Below are positions 28,253-37,478 of a stretch of 64,000 nucleotides of DNA, piece after piece; position 1 is the stretch's first letter, and every line of letters begins with the position of its first letter. The position numbers and the translations under genes were made by a program. This DNA is from Clostridium aestuarii (GTDB lineage: Bacteria > Bacillota > Clostridia > Clostridiales > Clostridiaceae). The stretch covers positions 255,500 to 319,499 of the forward strand of contig NZ_JAPQER010000001.1 of the NCBI RefSeq assembly GCF_026735135.1, read 5' to 3'. The notes beneath the pieces are model-generated. The model saw nothing but the letters and a program-made list of their open reading frames with translations, was not told where the DNA came from and did not search any database.

Positions 28253-30220
28253 TTACTTATTAATAATACTTTTACTCCCCATAAAAGTGGCAATGAAATA
28301 TGCACCATAAATTGAAACAACAAATCCTGCTGTAAGAAATATGCTTCCTAAAATATTTACTTTAGCAGAATATTCAATCAAATCATGAGCAACTGTTAAA
28401 CCCACAACAGAATGAACAACTGCCAAGCTCAGTGGTAATACAAAGTAACAGGCTATTTGCATGAAAAGTGCTTTATTAATCATCCCTCTATCTACTCCAA
28501 GTTTTAATAACAAATCGTATCTTTTCTTGTTATCAGCAGCTTCGGAAAGCTGTTGAAGTGCCAGTATTGCTGCACTTGTAATTAAAAATACAAATCCAAG
28601 ATAAATTGCAAGAAAAGAAACTAAAGCTTTTGTAGATATAGATTGCTCATATATTTTTGCTTTTGAAATAAAATAGCTAAAACTCCATTCTTTATGATCT
28701 ACTGCTTTCATATATTGAGAAAGTTTATCTTCTAACTCAATTGCTCCTTCTAAATTAAAGCAATCCATATTGGCATACACATAACTTGGCTTCATATAAG
28801 AAATTATGCTATCATCAACAACAAAATATGTTGGTGAAAAATTATTAATAGAACTTTTTTGAACTTCTCCTTTTGGAAATACTTTCTTACCAGCAATCTC
28901 AATAGGAAAGTTGTTTTTTACTCCTTCTTCAAGCTTCGGCAAAATCATTTCATCATTTGACACAATAATATATGAATTTTCATTTAATGTTAAAGGCTTC
29001 ATATCCATCATTGATAGAATCTCATTGTAATCTTTTAAGCTGATAAATTCCATAGAATGTTTAACCTGGTTTTTTCGCATTTCTGAGGCATATTCAAATG
29101 TATCCTCTAAGTATATACCCTTTGCTGCATATTCAATATATTCATCATATTCCTTAATGTATTCACTTCCTTTTATCTCTTTTGGAAGATTATCAATAAT
29201 AGATTTTGGTGTTTCCTCAAACTTTGCATGAAATGTGAAATCAAATGGAACAGATTTTTTCAAATCAGTAGAAAGTATATTTTCCATACTAAGCCCAGTA
29301 GAAAATATTCCTATAGTTAATAGCAGAAGAATGCAAACTACAGACATAGATACAAAGTTTGTATTAATTTTGCTGTTAAGCTGTCTTAAAACAAACATAT
29401 TTAAATTCTTAAAATAAAGATTTTCATTTTTCTGTATCAGCTTTATTAAAAATCCTGTGAGAGAAAAGAAAAATAAAATCGTTCCAATTGTTCCAAGTAT
29501 GATTGAACCAGTAAACATCCAGTCTAAATCCATCATTCCATTTTTTATAATAAGGTAATATGCACCGCCTAAACACATAAGAGATATAATAAATAATCCA
29601 AATGAAACCTTTATATTTTTAATTTTCAAAGTTTCATTTTTTCTATCACCATAAATCAAATCAATAAGTTTATATTTTGAAATCGCCACAGTATTAAATA
29701 CTATAACTGTTATAAATATAACCCCAAAATATAAAATGCTCTTTACTACTGCATCTCTAGAAAAGACAAACTCGTATGCAGTTAAGTCAACCTCAAATAT
29801 TTTTGCTGTAAATACTGACATAAACTGTGATAAAAACACACCTGAAATAAGTCCTATTATCAAAGCAAACAATGCAATCACTGAGGTTTCCAAAACAAGA
29901 ATAGTTGAAATTTTACCTTTTTCCATACCAAGTGCAAGATAAATACCAAGCTCTTTTTTTCGGCGTTTAATAAAAAAGTTGTTGGCATATACAATCAGGA
30001 AACCCAAAACAATAGCAACAAATATAGAAATATATTTCAGTACTTGTGTCAGAGTCTTCATTGCAGCATGTTGTGTTTTAGTAACTTCCATAATTCCCTG
30101 TTGAGCTTCAATGGAATTAAACATATAAAAAACGCATACTCCAAATGCCAATGTAAAAAAATAAATTGCATATTCTTTAAAGCTTTTTCCAACATTTTTG
30201 AAGGCAAGTTTAGTTAACAT
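28253..30220 (-). CDS. Bce-type FtsX-like ABC transporter permease
   Basis: This 655-residue membrane protein has about ten transmembrane helices and a large extracellular loop of about 200 residues (near 310-520) between the seventh and eighth. That is the hallmark of BceB-type permeases of peptide-antibiotic resistance modules. The FtsX core includes NNFFIKRRKKELGIYLALGM after helix 2 and NKKRYDLLLKLGVDRGMINK near the C-terminus. It overlaps the ATPase gene by 11 nt. In known systems the permease also senses the antibiotic and signals to the paired kinase. The specific peptide is not predictable. Confidence 0.9.
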   Translation of the reverse strand: MLTKLAFKNVGKSFKEYAIYFFTLAFGVCVFYMFNSIEAQQGIMEVTKTQHAAMKTLTQVLKYISIFVAIVLGFLIVYANNFFIKRRKKELGIYLALGMEKGKISTILVLETSVIALFALIIGLISGVFLSQFMSVFTAKIFEVDLTAYEFVFSRDAVVKSILYFGVIFITVIVFNTVAISKYKLIDLIYGDRKNETLKIKNIKVSFGLFIISLMCLGGAYYLIIKNGMMDLDWMFTGSIILGTIGTILFFFSLTGFLIKLIQKNENLYFKNLNMFVLRQLNSKINTNFVSMSVVCILLLLTIGIFSTGLSMENILSTDLKKSVPFDFTFHAKFEETPKSIIDNLPKEIKGSEYIKEYDEYIEYAAKGIYLEDTFEYASEMRKNQVKHSMEFISLKDYNEILSMMDMKPLTLNENSYIIVSNDEMILPKLEEGVKNNFPIEIAGKKVFPKGEVQKSSINNFSPTYFVVDDSIISYMKPSYVYANMDCFNLEGAIELEDKLSQYMKAVDHKEWSFSYFISKAKIYEQSISTKALVSFLAIYLGFVFLITSAAILALQQLSEAADNKKRYDLLLKLGVDRGMINKALFMQIACYFVLPLSLAVVHSVVGLTVAHDLIEYSAKVNILGSIFLTAGFVVSIYGAYFIATFMGSKSIINK

Positions 30221-30977
30221 TGTTTATGTCACCTCCAAGAAGAGTAATTACTTCCATAATTTTATTAAAAAACTCTTTTCTTGTATCATTTCCTTTAATA
30301 ATTTCATTGAATATCTTTCCATCTTTAATAAAAAGAATTCTTTTACAGTAACTTGCTGTAAAAGCATCATGAGTTACCATTAAAATAGTAGCATTCATTT
30401 CATCATTTAGTTTTTCAAAGCTTTCAAGCAGCATTCTTGCTGATTTTGAATCCAATGCACCTGTAGGTTCATCTGCTAAAACAAGAGATGGATTAGTAAT
30501 AATTGCTCTTGCACTAGCAACACGTTGTTTTTGTCCTCCTGACATTTGATATGGATATTTATTTAAAACATCTTTTATGTTTAGTTTCTCTGCAACTTCT
30601 TGCACTCTCTTCTTAATCTGATTTGCTGGAATCTTTAATATAGTGAGCGCAAGTGCAATATTTTCGTAAGCAGTAAGTGTATCCAGCAAATTAAAATCCT
30701 GAAATATAAATCCAAGTTTTTCACGTCTGAATTTAGATAATGCTTTTGATTTAATTTCAGTAATATCTTTGTTATCAATATGAATATGTCCTGATGTTAC
30801 TGAGTCAATAGTAGATATGCAGTTAAGTAGTGTGGTTTTGCCACTGCCTGATGCACCCATTATTCCTATATATTCACCTTTGTTTACATCAAAGCTTATA
30901 TTATCTACAGCTTTTGTAATATTACCTTTTGCGCCATAGTATTTTTGAATGTTTTGTACCTTTAAAATTATATCCAT
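30210..30977 (-). CDS. Bce-type ABC transporter ATP-binding protein
   Basis: This 255-residue ATPase has Walker A GASGSGKTT, signature MSGGQKQR and Walker B LVLADEP followed by TGALDSKS. It groups with MacB/LolD/BceA-type ATPases that work with FtsX-like permeases. It is the first gene of the transporter pair, with its own upstream region of about 150 nt after the kinase gene. That region contains a repeated CTTACA operator-like element. It powers removal or flipping of peptide antibiotics or their lipid targets, by family knowledge. Confidence 0.92.
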   Translation of the reverse strand: MDIILKVQNIQKYYGAKGNITKAVDNISFDVNKGEYIGIMGASGSGKTTLLNCISTIDSVTSGHIHIDNKDITEIKSKALSKFRREKLGFIFQDFNLLDTLTAYENIALALTILKIPANQIKKRVQEVAEKLNIKDVLNKYPYQMSGGQKQRVASARAIITNPSLVLADEPTGALDSKSARMLLESFEKLNDEMNATILMVTHDAFTASYCKRILFIKDGKIFNEIIKGNDTRKEFFNKIMEVITLLGGDINNVN

Positions 30978-31078
30978 TATTAGTCCTCACCTTTCTATAT
31001 TATCTTGTGTTAAAATTAATCCGATAAATCCTTCAAAATTATTCTATAAGTTATAAGCTTAATTCACCTTAGATTTAG

Positions 31079-31105
31079 CTTACATTTAACTTACAGTTTT
31101 GTAAG
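31079..31105. promoter_or_regulatory. Candidate response-regulator operator upstream of the transporter genes
   Basis: CTTACA occurs at 31079 and again at 31090, 11 nt or one helical turn apart. The second copy forms an inverted repeat with GTAAG at 31101 (CTTACAGTTTTGTAAG). OmpR-type regulators of Bce modules typically bind such arrays upstream of the transporter operon. The assignment is inference. Confidence 0.55.
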
Positions 31106-31113
31106 AAAACAAA

Positions 31114-31133
31114 ATGAGCCGTATTTCTACGAC
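31114..31133 (-). terminator. Hairpin overlapping the kinase stop codon
   Basis: The minus strand reads GAGTCGTA-GAAA-TACGGCTC followed by ATTTTGTTTT. It could partly end the regulator-kinase transcript ahead of the transporter genes. Confidence 0.6.
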
Positions 31134-32140
31134 TCAAAAAATATAGTTTTATCCTTTGGAAAGATAATATTTACTGTTGTACCTATTTCTTTTTTAGACT
31201 CAACTTCAAGTCCTAAGTGCATTTTTTCGCAAAGCTTTTTGCAAAGATATAAACCTATTCCCGTTGATTTAGCAAATTTACGTCCATTTTCTCCTGTAAA
31301 TCCTTTGTCAAATATTTTTGATATATCCTTTTCACAAATACCAATTCCGTTATCGAAAATAGAGAGAGTAATTTGATTTTCTTTTTCTTGTGACGAAAAG
31401 GAAAGAGATAAGGGGTTTTTTTTATATTTGATGCTATTTGAAATTATCTGACCTATAATAAAATCAAGCCATTTTGGATCTGAAAACACTGTATAGCATA
31501 AATTGTTAAGCTTTATCTCTATTCTATTTTGAATAAGCTGTCTAGAATATTTTTTGATAACTAATTTCACAAAGCTTTCAAGATTAATATTTCTAATAGA
31601 ATAATCCTTTTCAACATTAGTACTTCTTGCATAATAAAGCGCCTGTTCCACAAAAGAATCTATTTTTTGTGTTTCATCTATTATACTTTTTGTTACTTCA
31701 CTTTTATTATTCTCACAAATAAGATCGATGCAAGCAATGGGTATTTTTACCTCATGAATCCAAGTTTCTATATATTCTCTATATTCTTCCTGTGATATTT
31801 TATAACCTGCAATTTCATCATTCATTGCTTTTGTTGCTTGCTGCAGAATATCTGTTAAAATTTTACCCTCTATAAAATCAGGTGATTCAATCATCTGGCT
31901 AATAAACTGTTTTTGTTCCATTGCATTTAGTGTATAATAAAGATTATTATAAAAACTCCTCTTATACAAAAATTCTATTATTAATGTTGATGTAGTAATT
32001 AAAATTATACAAATAATCATAAATATTATTGCAAAGCTACCTATCTTCATTACTGACAGCAAACTTCCCAAAAATATGATAATAATTCCCTGCGAAAATA
32101 TAAAAGGTATTTTTTCCTTAAAAAAGCTTATCATTTTCAT
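31127..32140 (-). CDS. Bce-type intramembrane-sensing histidine kinase
   Basis: This 337-residue kinase has two transmembrane helices (about 13-33 and 37-58) and almost no extracellular loop, which defines the intramembrane-sensing group. The phosphorylated His lies in WIHEVKIPI. The ATPase domain has N-box IIGQIISNSIKYKKNP, G1 IFDNGIGI and G2 STGIGLYLCKKL. The start overlaps the response-regulator stop by 4 nt. In known BceS-like kinases the signal comes from the cognate permease, here the gene at 28253. Confidence 0.92.
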   Translation of the reverse strand: MKMISFFKEKIPFIFSQGIIIIFLGSLLSVMKIGSFAIIFMIICIILITTSTLIIEFLYKRSFYNNLYYTLNAMEQKQFISQMIESPDFIEGKILTDILQQATKAMNDEIAGYKISQEEYREYIETWIHEVKIPIACIDLICENNKSEVTKSIIDETQKIDSFVEQALYYARSTNVEKDYSIRNINLESFVKLVIKKYSRQLIQNRIEIKLNNLCYTVFSDPKWLDFIIGQIISNSIKYKKNPLSLSFSSQEKENQITLSIFDNGIGICEKDISKIFDKGFTGENGRKFAKSTGIGLYLCKKLCEKMHLGLEVESKKEIGTTVNIIFPKDKTIFFES

Positions 32141-32802
32141 ATCATATATCCTTGTGCTCGCTTGGTTTCAATTAACCCCTTTATACCAATATCTTCAAGT
32201 TTTTTGCGAAGCCTGTTCACATTTACTGTTAACGTATTGTCATCTATAAATTCATCGGATTGCCAAAGCTCATTCATAATATCATCACGATAGACAATAT
32301 TGCCTTTATTTCTCATTAAAATAGTTAAAATCCTTAGTTCATTTTTTGTAAGCTCCGTTTCTTTTTCTTCAAAGCTGACAATGCTTTTTGAGATATTCAG
32401 CATAACATTGCTACTCTCAATTATTTGATTATCTATATTTGATTCTGCTCGTTTTAATACAGCACTAATATGGGCAAGTAATATTTGTGTATTGTAAGGC
32501 TTTGTGATAAAATCATCTGCTCCTAAATTCATGCTCATCAACTCATCCATATCGCTATTTCTGCTTGTTACAACAATAATAGGAACAGAAGATCGTTTTC
32601 TTATTTCTCTACACACATGATAGCCATCATAATATGGAAGATTTATATCCAAAAGAATTAGGTTTGAATTTGATTTTAATGTTTCTTCAACGATATTTTC
32701 AAAATCATCACTATAGCTGCACTTGTATCCGTAGGTATTTAAAAGCTTTGATAATTCTTCTCTTAGTGTAACATCATCTTCTATAATAAATATTTTTGAC
32801 AT
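32137..32802 (-). CDS. OmpR-family response regulator of the Bce-type module
   Basis: This 221-residue regulator has a receiver domain with phospho-acceptor Asp in LILLDINLP, the acidic pair in IIEDD and Lys in ITKPYN. The C-terminal winged helix has LTKNELRILTILMRNKGNIV and NVNRLRKKLEDIGIKGLI. It is first in a regulator-kinase-ATPase-permease run. It probably activates the transporter genes through the CTTACA array at 31079. Confidence 0.93.
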   Translation of the reverse strand: MSKIFIIEDDVTLREELSKLLNTYGYKCSYSDDFENIVEETLKSNSNLILLDINLPYYDGYHVCREIRKRSSVPIIVVTSRNSDMDELMSMNLGADDFITKPYNTQILLAHISAVLKRAESNIDNQIIESSNVMLNISKSIVSFEEKETELTKNELRILTILMRNKGNIVYRDDIMNELWQSDEFIDDNTLTVNVNRLRKKLEDIGIKGLIETKRAQGYMI

Positions 32803-32911
32803 TTCATCATCCTCCTACATTAGTACTGATAGACTCAATTAAATCTTAGATAAAAAGCACAGTAAGTATTCAATACTTCTTGTGGATTTTTCTTTATATT
32901 TATTAAGCCTC

Positions 32912-33457
32912 TTATAATTCAAGAAGCTCTAGGCACTCATCAACCCACTGAATATTACATTTAGCTGTAAAATAACCTCTTTTTATTGCCATTAGCCAAT
33001 ATATCTTCTCTCCTTTTTTTCCAGTTAATTGTTCTCGATAATCAAGTTTTCCTTCTGCCTCTTTCAATCTTTTAGAAAATTCTTTGTTAATTTGTCTATA
33101 CTCAATAAGCTCTTTTTTTAAAATATCTTTATCTCCATTTGACCCCAAAAATACTCTCATAGTCATTTCATCACGCATTTTCATAGTATTCTTCGCTGAA
33201 TGTTCATCGAGCCAACGAATTAGTTCTCTTCTACCATCATCAGCTAGTGTGAATACTTTTTTATTCGGTTTATCCTTTTGTACTACATGTTCTGAAGTTA
33301 CCCACTCTTTTTTCTCAAGAGTATCTAATTCTCGATATATTTGACTAGTTTGTGTATTCCAAAAGAAATTTAGTGATTCACTAAATAACTTCATAACATC
33401 ATATCCTGTCATTGACCCATATTCCAATAATCCTAGTATTCCATGTTTTAGTGACAT
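32912..33457 (-). CDS. PadR-family transcriptional regulator
   Basis: This 181-residue protein has the PadR winged helix: N-terminal KHGILGLLEYGSMTGYDVMK, recognition helix region FFWNTQTSQIYRELDTLEKK and wing PNKKVFTLADDGRREL. A C-terminal PadR_C helical domain follows (VFLGSNGDKDILKKELIEYR). ATG follows AGGAGGATTAAG. Its promoter overlaps a 12-bp-arm palindrome. A near twin of that palindrome lies in front of the next gene upstream (33915-35615), so it likely represses both. Confidence 0.9.
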   Translation of the reverse strand: MSLKHGILGLLEYGSMTGYDVMKLFSESLNFFWNTQTSQIYRELDTLEKKEWVTSEHVVQKDKPNKKVFTLADDGRRELIRWLDEHSAKNTMKMRDEMTMRVFLGSNGDKDILKKELIEYRQINKEFSKRLKEAEGKLDYREQLTGKKGEKIYWLMAIKRGYFTAKCNIQWVDECLELLEL

Positions 33458-33493
33458 CTTAATCCTCCTAAATTTTTCATCGACTCATAATCT

Positions 33494-33531
33494 AATATTC
33501 CATATGTATTATATTATATATATGGAATATT
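33494..33531. promoter_or_regulatory. PadR operator overlapping the padR-type promoter
   Basis: Perfect arms AATATTCCATAT and ATATGGAATATT are separated by 14 nt. On the minus strand TTGTAT, 17 nt, TATAAT forms a promoter whose -10 lies inside the palindrome. The element at 35701 shares the TATTCCA core, spacer length and promoter position. Confidence 0.75.
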
Positions 33532-33591
33532 ATACATACAAGAATTTTTTATTAAACCTATAATGCTCAAACTATTCTTTCTATAAAAAGA

Positions 33592-33631
33592 GCTGTCTCG
33601 CTCTAGAAATTAGTTTCTACTTTGAGACAGC
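33592..33631. terminator. GCTGTCTC/GAGACAGC hairpin
   Basis: A stem-loop related to those at 11964 and 55381 lies in the gap between the PadR gene and the flavodoxin fusion gene. Confidence 0.55.
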
Positions 33632-33708
33632 ATCTTTATATTTTGAGAGTTTATTAAAATACATCATTAAAAAAGTTAAAAATTTCTTTTTCATTAGTTA
33701 ATTTTCCT

Positions 33709-33825
33709 TTATTCTTTATTAAAATTCAAATTAATACTTTCAAAATTTTGATCAGTTTCATCTTTTCTCTTTCTACGCCTTCTACGACTTAGAGATAAAC
33801 CACCAAACCCACTTATGATAGCCAT
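33709..33825 (-). pseudogene. 38-codon ORF with basic tail, possible remnant
   Basis: The frame encodes MAIISGFGGLSLSRRRRRKR followed by a polar 18-residue tail. The Gly/Leu stretch before an Arg/Lys run resembles the cytoplasmic end of a membrane or sorting-signal tail. It may therefore be the last exon-like scrap of a lost surface gene. No good ribosome site precedes it. Expression is doubtful. Confidence 0.3.
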
Positions 33826-33914
33826 ACATGTTTACGTTATAATTTCATAATTATCCCTCCATATAATTTTTAACTTTATCTCTTTAATATTAATTAAATT
33901 TTTTTATGGTTAAG

Positions 33915-35615
33915 TTACTTTCTCACCCTTCCTCCTGCTACATATTTAGGATACCAATTAGAAAACCAATTAGTAAATTTCAATGCACCAAAAGTTAATA
34001 TATATATAGCTGGTGTAAATTCTAATAAACTAAATTCTTTCAAAATAGCAAACAAAATTCCCTGTATAATAAATATTACACTCCAGAATAATGTTAAAAC
34101 TTCATTTGTCTTAGTAAATAAGATATTTTCTTTAATATTCCCATTAAAATTAAACTTTGAATAGTCAGATGTCAGTGGTGTTTCATTGAACAGTGAAGCA
34201 CCCCATATTAAAGCTATAGCAAAATAATTGATAAGGGTGCCATCTGACTTAAGTAATGAACTTCCAACAGTTTGAACTATTGCTAGTATACCAAAATATT
34301 GAAAACTCATTTGCTCAAAATAAGTAACTTCTTTATGCTTTTTCTTGGCAGTTACTATTAAGCAACTAAGCAGCAACGGAATCCAAACACCAAAGAAAGT
34401 ACTAAAAGTAATACATGACCATGATATAATCCAAGGTATAAAGGTGATTCCCATCCATTTTTGTCCTTTTATTCCCAGAATTTTATCCTTCTTAGACTCT
34501 TCCTTTGACTCACTAGCTTCTTTTGAATCATCTGATCCAAAAATTTTACCCATAGCCATCATGAAATTCAGATCTCCCTCAATACGATAAAGGCCATCCA
34601 TCATAGCTTTTGCACCTTCTAGTTCCCCATTTGAAATTTTAAGCCATATATCATAAGTAGTTATAATTTTTGTTGTAAAAGAATTACTGGCACCTTCATA
34701 TAACTCACATACTTGATCTTTGATTATAAAATGATGCGTTTCTTTTAAATCTGTAAACTCAATTTCAAGTATGGAATTTATTCCTTTAGCATTCTCACTG
34801 ACAAAGCTTTGTCTCATAAGCTTCAGATATGAAAGTCCCTTTTGTTGCTTATTATTTTGTGCTCTTTCATCAACATTTGTCATAATTTCAGTTTCTACGT
34901 CATTATTAATATCCCAGCTTAAATTTGCAATTTCAATAAAATCATCAACAGGAATTAAAGGTTGATTAAGAATTTCTTTTGTACTAGATTCAATTTTTCC
35001 ATTTCTAGCATATTCACTTCCAGCTTGTTCCAAAGCATCTGAATACCACTTTAAACGTCCCTTCATAGTATTTTGTGATAATAATTCACCCATTACACAA
35101 CAAATACTTTCATCTACATTATTTTTTGTAATTTTATCAAATGATTCTTTTAATATATCGAAGTTGCTAAAATGAGGGAAACCACAATTAGAAATAATTA
35201 TGTTTTTACTTTTAATTCTTTTATATCTTACTGGATGAGTATATTCACCATCTTTTTCAACAATAAATGGTTCCGCTAAAGGTAATGTTCTTTCAACAAA
35301 TGTTTTTAAAATTGATGTCATACCATAATGATATATAGGTGTTCCCCATATTATTAAGTCTGAATCAATTAATTTTTGTAATAAATTCTCCATATCATCT
35401 TTGTGTATACATTTTCCTGGAGTTTTAGTCCAACAATTAAAACATCCTATACAATTTTTTATATTTTCCTTGTGAAGTTCTATATACTCTATTTGACTTT
35501 CTAATTCAACAGATTGATAACCCTTTAAAAAGCTATCAATTATTTTAGCTGTATTTCCATGCTTTCCTCTAGGACTTCCATTAACAACTGTTATTTTTTT
35601 CAATTTATTACCCAC
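33915..35615 (-). CDS. Flavodoxin-type NAD(P)H-FMN reductase fused to SCP2-like and membrane domains
   Basis: This 566-residue fusion begins with an NADPH-dependent FMN reductase/flavodoxin domain (about 1-200): FMN phosphate loop NGSPRGKHGNT, CIGCFNCW and GTPIYHYGM. Residues of about 255-365 look like an SCP2 sterol-carrier-type domain (ITTYDIWLKISNGELEGAKA, MMDGLYRIEGDLNFMM). A charged linker follows, then a C-terminal region with about six hydrophobic helices. Start choice is uncertain: GTG at 35615 abuts the AGAGGAG site, while TTG at 35603 has more normal spacing. The promoter region carries the PadR-type palindrome. It may reduce a hydrophobic substrate at the membrane; this is inference from the domain mix. 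Confidence 0.82.
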   Translation of the reverse strand: MGNKLKKITVVNGSPRGKHGNTAKIIDSFLKGYQSVELESQIEYIELHKENIKNCIGCFNCWTKTPGKCIHKDDMENLLQKLIDSDLIIWGTPIYHYGMTSILKTFVERTLPLAEPFIVEKDGEYTHPVRYKRIKSKNIIISNCGFPHFSNFDILKESFDKITKNNVDESICCVMGELLSQNTMKGRLKWYSDALEQAGSEYARNGKIESSTKEILNQPLIPVDDFIEIANLSWDINNDVETEIMTNVDERAQNNKQQKGLSYLKLMRQSFVSENAKGINSILEIEFTDLKETHHFIIKDQVCELYEGASNSFTTKIITTYDIWLKISNGELEGAKAMMDGLYRIEGDLNFMMAMGKIFGSDDSKEASESKEESKKDKILGIKGQKWMGITFIPWIISWSCITFSTFFGVWIPLLLSCLIVTAKKKHKEVTYFEQMSFQYFGILAIVQTVGSSLLKSDGTLINYFAIALIWGASLFNETPLTSDYSKFNFNGNIKENILFTKTNEVLTLFWSVIFIIQGILFAILKEFSLLEFTPAIYILTFGALKFTNWFSNWYPKYVAGGRVRK

Positions 35616-35636
35616 TCCTCTGATTCAATTAACTAG

Positions 35637-35692
35637 AGGCCTCTTCAGCCCACTGAATATTGATATAGCTGTAAAATAATCTCTCTCAATTT
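35637..35692 (-). pseudogene. Remnant of a second PadR-type gene 3' end
   Basis: The stretch around CCCACTGAATATTGATATAG matches the padR C-terminal coding region at 32938-32990 (same CCCACTGAATATT..TAGCTGTAAAATAA pattern) with a few changes. It is out of context and lacks a start. It shows that a padR-like gene once lay here and was deleted, leaving its promoter and tail. Confidence 0.65.
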
Positions 35693-35700
35693 TTAATAGA

Positions 35701-35754
35701 TGCATTCTTATATTCCACATATATTATATTATACATGTGGAATATAAGAATGCA
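35701..35754. promoter_or_regulatory. PadR operator and promoter of the flavodoxin fusion gene
   Basis: A perfect inverted repeat has 20-bp arms (TGCATTCTTATATTCCACAT) and a 14-nt spacer. On the minus strand TTGCAT, 16 nt, TATAAT gives a promoter overlapped by the palindrome. It has the same geometry as 33494-33531. Confidence 0.75.
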
Positions 35755-35853
35755 AGAATTTTTTACTAAAACTTCGAAATTCTTTAGATATTCTTAAAGC
35801 AAAAATTGATATTTTCTTCCTCATATGCTAATCTATCATATGAGGTGTTTAAG

Positions 35854-36252
35854 ATGAAAAAATCACTAAAAGTTGTCGGTGCAATAATTGAAAATGATAA
35901 TAATGAAATACTATGTGCTCTTCGTTCTCCTAAAATGACACTTCCTAACATGTGGGAATTTCCTGGTGGAAAAGTTGAAGCAAATGAAAATTTTGCCCAA
36001 GCTATAGTAAGAGAAATTGAAGAAGAATTGAAATGTTCTATTGAATATAAAGAAATATTTAATGATAATACCCATGAATATGAAAAGTTTACTGTAAACC
36101 TAATAACAATCAAATGTAAAATTAAAGATGGTAAACCTACTGCTGACGAGCACTCTAAGATTATATGGCTTAAAAGAGAAAATCTTGAGTCCTTAAGATG
36201 GGCACCAGCTGATGTTCCTGCAGTAAAACAATTAGCAAGTGAAAAAGTATAG
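35854..36252 (+). CDS. MutT-type Nudix (deoxy)nucleoside triphosphate pyrophosphohydrolase
   Basis: This protein has 132 residues from ATG at 35854, which follows TGAGGTG. The Nudix box is GKVEANENFAQAIVREIEEE and ends LKC instead of the common xGU, as in several dNTP/CTP pyrophosphohydrolases. MWEFPGG before it is typical of MutT-like sanitising enzymes. It hydrolyses oxidised or damaged nucleotides by family knowledge. It lies just upstream of a DUF6414-like gene and the DUF3427 helicase. Nudix and DUF3427 helicase genes are, from memory, often neighbours. Confidence 0.87.
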   Translation: MKKSLKVVGAIIENDNNEILCALRSPKMTLPNMWEFPGGKVEANENFAQAIVREIEEELKCSIEYKEIFNDNTHEYEKFTVNLITIKCKIKDGKPTADEHSKIIWLKRENLESLRWAPADVPAVKQLASEKV

Positions 36253-36464
36253 TTTTAATCTTGTGTATTACTTAATACAAGTATATAGAAAAATCCCATA
36301 AAATCATTTAATTTTAAGTAACATGCATTATAATGGATGTAAAATACAATATGTTTAAAACTCTAATACTCATAATAATTTAATATTTTATAGAATATAT
36401 ATATATAAGATTTACTAATATATAAGGTAGGTGAAGAGTCTGGTTAATTAAATCAGGCTATTTT

Positions 36465-37391
36465 TTGAATAATTTAATTTATATGCCTATTTATCTAAAT
36501 GAAAAATTATTACTTTCAATATATCCTATAGTAATAGATGGATATATTGAAAGTAAATCTATAAAATCTACGAAAGACAAAAGTAATTCTTTAAAAATAT
36601 CAAAAGATTGTAAACATCAACACTCTAACGATCATAAAGTATCAAACAATAATAAAGATCATAATAAGACAAAGGACCTTTCAGAAACTACAACAGATGA
36701 TTCTTCTGGAACATTAGATGATAAACATGCTAATAAAAACGAATTAACAATAAAAAAAATATATACTAAATTTTATTTATTTCATGACTTGAGAAATACT
36801 ATGATAAATACAAATATGCTAAGGCATATTACAGAACTAGATATTATTAATAATAATATCCAGTCAGGAGAATATGTGGAATTTGATTCAAAAATTACAT
36901 CAGAGTCAACCTGTAACGGAATAATAAACTTAATAAATATTATACATGAATATGATTCTAAAGAACTAGATAAATTATTAAAAAATACAGAAACCCAAAA
37001 TTCTCTTACTAATTATACTATAATAGAAAGGCAACTTGAAAATTTTAAAAAACTATTGGAAATGAATGATTCAGATAATATTGTAATGCAATTTAATAAA
37101 TGTAAAGCAGTATTAAATATTGATAAAAAGTGTTTTTATAGTAGAAACATATATGACAACTCAAATTTTTCCTGTAAAGTATTGTGTAAAGTTTTAAGAT
37201 GTATAAACAATAATGACAGTATCTGCTTGTTAGATAAAACAGGTATGCAGGATTATTATAAAGATTACATAAAATCATTAGATCCTTACTTAGATATACT
37301 AAAGGAAAATAATATAGTTATACCTGAAAATATAATAACAGAAATAACAGGACCAGCTATACAGGTAATTCCAATGGGCATATATGTTTAG
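36465..37391 (+). CDS. DUF6414-like protein of unknown function
   Basis: This 308-residue protein starts near TTG 36465 or ATG 36483; no clear ribosome site fits either. The N-terminus (MPIYLNEKLLLSIYPIVIDG) and the C-terminus (GPAIQVIPMGIYV) are the parts I associate with DUF6414-like proteins. A Ser/Lys/Asp-rich low-complexity stretch at about 35-90 replaces the usual linker. The middle has a FYLFHDLRN segment and SGEYVEFDSKI. No signal peptide or membrane segment is seen. It lies between mutT and the convergent helicase gene. It is an accessory-type gene; the function is unknown and the family call rests on memory only. Confidence 0.5.
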   Translation: MNNLIYMPIYLNEKLLLSIYPIVIDGYIESKSIKSTKDKSNSLKISKDCKHQHSNDHKVSNNNKDHNKTKDLSETTTDDSSGTLDDKHANKNELTIKKIYTKFYLFHDLRNTMINTNMLRHITELDIINNNIQSGEYVEFDSKITSESTCNGIINLINIIHEYDSKELDKLLKNTETQNSLTNYTIIERQLENFKKLLEMNDSDNIVMQFNKCKAVLNIDKKCFYSRNIYDNSNFSCKVLCKVLRCINNNDSICLLDKTGMQDYYKDYIKSLDPYLDILKENNIVIPENIITEITGPAIQVIPMGIYV

Positions 37392-37478
37392 ATTTAAAAA
37401 TGTATATAAGAATAATGGAAAACAAAAATAACTATCCTCAAAAACACATCCCCAAATATTTTTTAACAATGCAAAGTG

